15,346 nt of DNA from UMGS946 sp048421225 (GTDB taxonomy: Bacteria > Bacillota > Clostridia > Christensenellales > CAG-138): positions 1-15,346 of the forward strand of contig DBFNRV010000050.1 in assembly GCA_048421225.1 (NCBI GenBank), written 5' to 3'. Below the pieces are notes generated by a model, which saw only the letters and a program-made list of their open reading frames with translations, was not told where the DNA came from and made no database searches. Both the position numbers and the translations under genes were made by a program. This document shows, one piece after another, positions 14,245 to 15,346 of the stretch; the stretch's first letter is position 1, and each line of letters opens with the position of its first letter.

Positions 14245-14596
14245 AAGCGTACGACGCGCGCCCGCCCTTCTATTATGTGCAGAGAAAGGATTTACCCGCG
14301 TTGAAATAAATAGCAATTATTTAGGCTATAATTGGAACGAAGCATGCTTAGCGTATATAATAATTGAAAACAACGAAGTCTGGCGCCCTATTAAAAAAGC
14401 GTTAAAACTGCCTAAAAGATCAAAATCGTTGTAATAGCGCCTTTGAGCTTTTCCTAAGGCGGGATGGGTTGGACTTTTCGTTCTATTATCGGCCCGCAGG
14501 GACGGTCAATCTTCAAAATACATGACTGTGGCGGAAACGGTCTATAAAGGCGCGTAACCTTAACGGTAAACTGTTGAGCTTGACGACGGCGGGTAA
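14245..14596. other. intergenic stretch between ytxC and maf, no gene seen
   Basis: Together with the ytxC leader this forms a 478-base gap between divergent genes. A perfect TATAAT (14327-14332) has TTGAAA 20 bases upstream, too far for a good promoter. A weak hairpin CGCCTT/AAGGCG (14438-14461) is present. The 64-codon open frame at 14240-14434 has no ribosome-binding site and is not called. Confidence 0.5.
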
Positions 14597-14625
14597 TTTC
14601 CAATTTGCCCAATGTGTGCTATTAT
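14597..14625 (+). promoter_or_regulatory. promoter of maf
   Basis: TTTCCA (14597-14602), 17 bases, TATTAT (14620-14625), with TGC directly before the -10 box (extended -10). The predicted start near 14632 gives a leader of about 20 bases. Confidence 0.6.
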
Positions 14626-14651
14626 ATAAAAAATACAGGGAGGAAACGCAT

Positions 14652-15230
14652 ATGGAGTTAATATTGGCGTCCGCATCCCCGCGCCGCAAGTCGCTGCTGG
14701 AAATGGTGGGCCTTAGGTTTCAGGTAATCCCCAGCGATGCGGATGAGGGCATACAGCCCTGTCCGCCGGGCGAAATGGTTGAAAAGCTTGCGCTCATCAA
14801 GGCGGCGTCCGTAAAGGAAGGCCGACAGAACTGTTGCGTGATCGGATGTGACACAGTCGTTGTAATTGACGCAAGGGTGCTTGGAAAGCCATCTGACGGG
14901 GAATGCGCTGTTAAAACCCTTGGCCTGCTCCAGGGGCGGACCCATGAGGTATATACCGGCCTGTGCTTAATAACCGACGACAGGCGGCTTTTATGCCATG
15001 ACGTGGCTTGCGTAACCTTTTCCCCCCTGAGCGAGCCTGAGATAAGGTCATACGTCAAAACGGGCGAACCCATGGATAAGGCGGGAGCTTATGGGATACA
15101 GGGCGTAGGCGGCATGTTCGTTGAAAGAATTGAAGGAAGCTATTTTACGGTGGTTGGACTTCCCCTTCATATGCTATACAGGATGCTTCGTGAGGTTGGA
15201 GTAAGCGTGCTCGATTTGATACAGGCTTAA
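14652..15230 (+). CDS. maf: Maf-family nucleotide pyrophosphatase
   Basis: Cytoplasmic house-cleaning enzyme that hydrolyses nucleoside triphosphates such as dTTP, UTP or modified bases to monophosphate and pyrophosphate; in Bacillus, Maf overproduction also blocks septum formation. The start is ATG 14652 because AGGGAGG lies just upstream; an in-frame upstream start at 14574 would precede the promoter. The 192-residue length is standard. Motifs: SASPRRKSLL at 7-16, PSDADEG at 27-33, GCDTVVV with catalytic Asp67, LGKP at 77-80, RTHEVYTGL at 96-104, and GEPMDKAGAYGIQG at 138-151. All core residues are present. The last codons and stop form part of a palindrome, ACAGGCTTAAGCCTGT (15221-15236). 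The next gene lies outside the window; in many Clostridia it is radC and the mre/min genes, but this cannot be checked here. Confidence 0.96.
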   Translation: MELILASASPRRKSLLEMVGLRFQVIPSDADEGIQPCPPGEMVEKLALIKAASVKEGRQNCCVIGCDTVVVIDARVLGKPSDGECAVKTLGLLQGRTHEVYTGLCLITDDRRLLCHDVACVTFSPLSEPEIRSYVKTGEPMDKAGAYGIQGVGGMFVERIEGSYFTVVGLPLHMLYRMLREVGVSVLDLIQA

Positions 15231-15346
15231 GCCTGTAGACTCGTATTTTTTAGTGTCTTTTAGTAAGCGTAAGACAAATAGATTCGTTTAAAAAACAGTA
15301 TTATAGTGTGATTGATATAAACGAATTAAACCTCTTAAGCCCGCAT
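15231..15346. other. non-coding tail of the window with inverted repeats
   Basis: After the maf stop come a six-T run (15246-15251), 10 bases past the 16-base palindrome at 15221-15236, which could act as a poor terminator, and a 9-bp inverted repeat ATTCGTTTA/TAAACGAAT (15282-15290, 15318-15326) around an AT-rich, promoter-like centre. The stretch is probably the leader or operator region of a gene beyond the window. Confidence 0.4.

Noticed and set aside
14240..14434. 64-codon frame between ytxC and maf
   Set aside because: No ribosome-binding site, no family resemblance, and it overlaps the hairpin leader of ytxC.
1..15346. CRISPR array, tRNA, rRNA, defence or toxin-antitoxin genes
   Set aside because: Scanned for regular repeats, TPsiC-like sequences and familiar defence domains on both strands; none found. 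The MazG-like protein is a nucleotide pyrophosphohydrolase, not part of a visible MazEF pair.

Overview
The window looks like a chromosomal segment of a moderate-GC, low-oxygen-lifestyle Bacillota, most likely a member of the Clostridia. This rests on strong AGGAGG ribosome-binding sites, sigma-A-type promoters, a CIRCE operator in front of groES-groEL, heavy use of ATA (Ile) and AGG (Arg) codons, and genes typical of that group (a YtxC-family sporulation protein, a DUF1292 protein, a clostridial-type M23 peptidase). The genus cannot be told from the sequence alone.

Layout. Bases 1-1000 hold the 3' part of an IS110-family insertion sequence: a transposase cut by the window edge, followed by a non-coding end with a nested inverted repeat. 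Bases 1001-1321 are AT-rich and carry promoter-, operator- and terminator-like signals. Then come cysS and a small membrane protein (+ strand, 1322-3268), ending at a bidirectional terminator. A minus-strand cluster follows (5521 down to 3531): dCMP deaminase, an FAD-dependent geranylgeranyl-reductase-like enzyme and a MazG-like NTP pyrophosphohydrolase, with one well-formed promoter in front. Divergent from it is the HrcA/CIRCE-type groES-groEL operon (5683-7755). A gene-poor stretch of about 1 kb (7756-8796) separates groEL from a translationally overlapping pair, an M23 metallopeptidase and a NodB-type polysaccharide deacetylase (8797-10729). After a strong hairpin terminator, the minus strand carries fba (class II aldolase) and a DUF1292 gene. 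Divergent from fba is a polyprenyl-phosphate-type glycosyltransferase (12365-13291), facing a YtxC-family gene (13433-14173, minus). The window ends with maf (14652-15230).

How the genes work together. Most are housekeeping: translation (cysS), protein folding (groES/groEL), glycolysis (fba), and nucleotide-pool control (dCMP deaminase, MazG-like, Maf). The M23/deacetylase pair and the glycosyltransferase point to cell-envelope remodelling, and YtxC to sporulation. No defence system, CRISPR array, tRNA or rRNA gene was seen. The least explained parts are the structured non-coding end of the IS110 element, the possible short transcript unit before cysS, the twin hairpins in the ytxC leader, the gene-poor stretch after groEL, and the reductase of unknown substrate.
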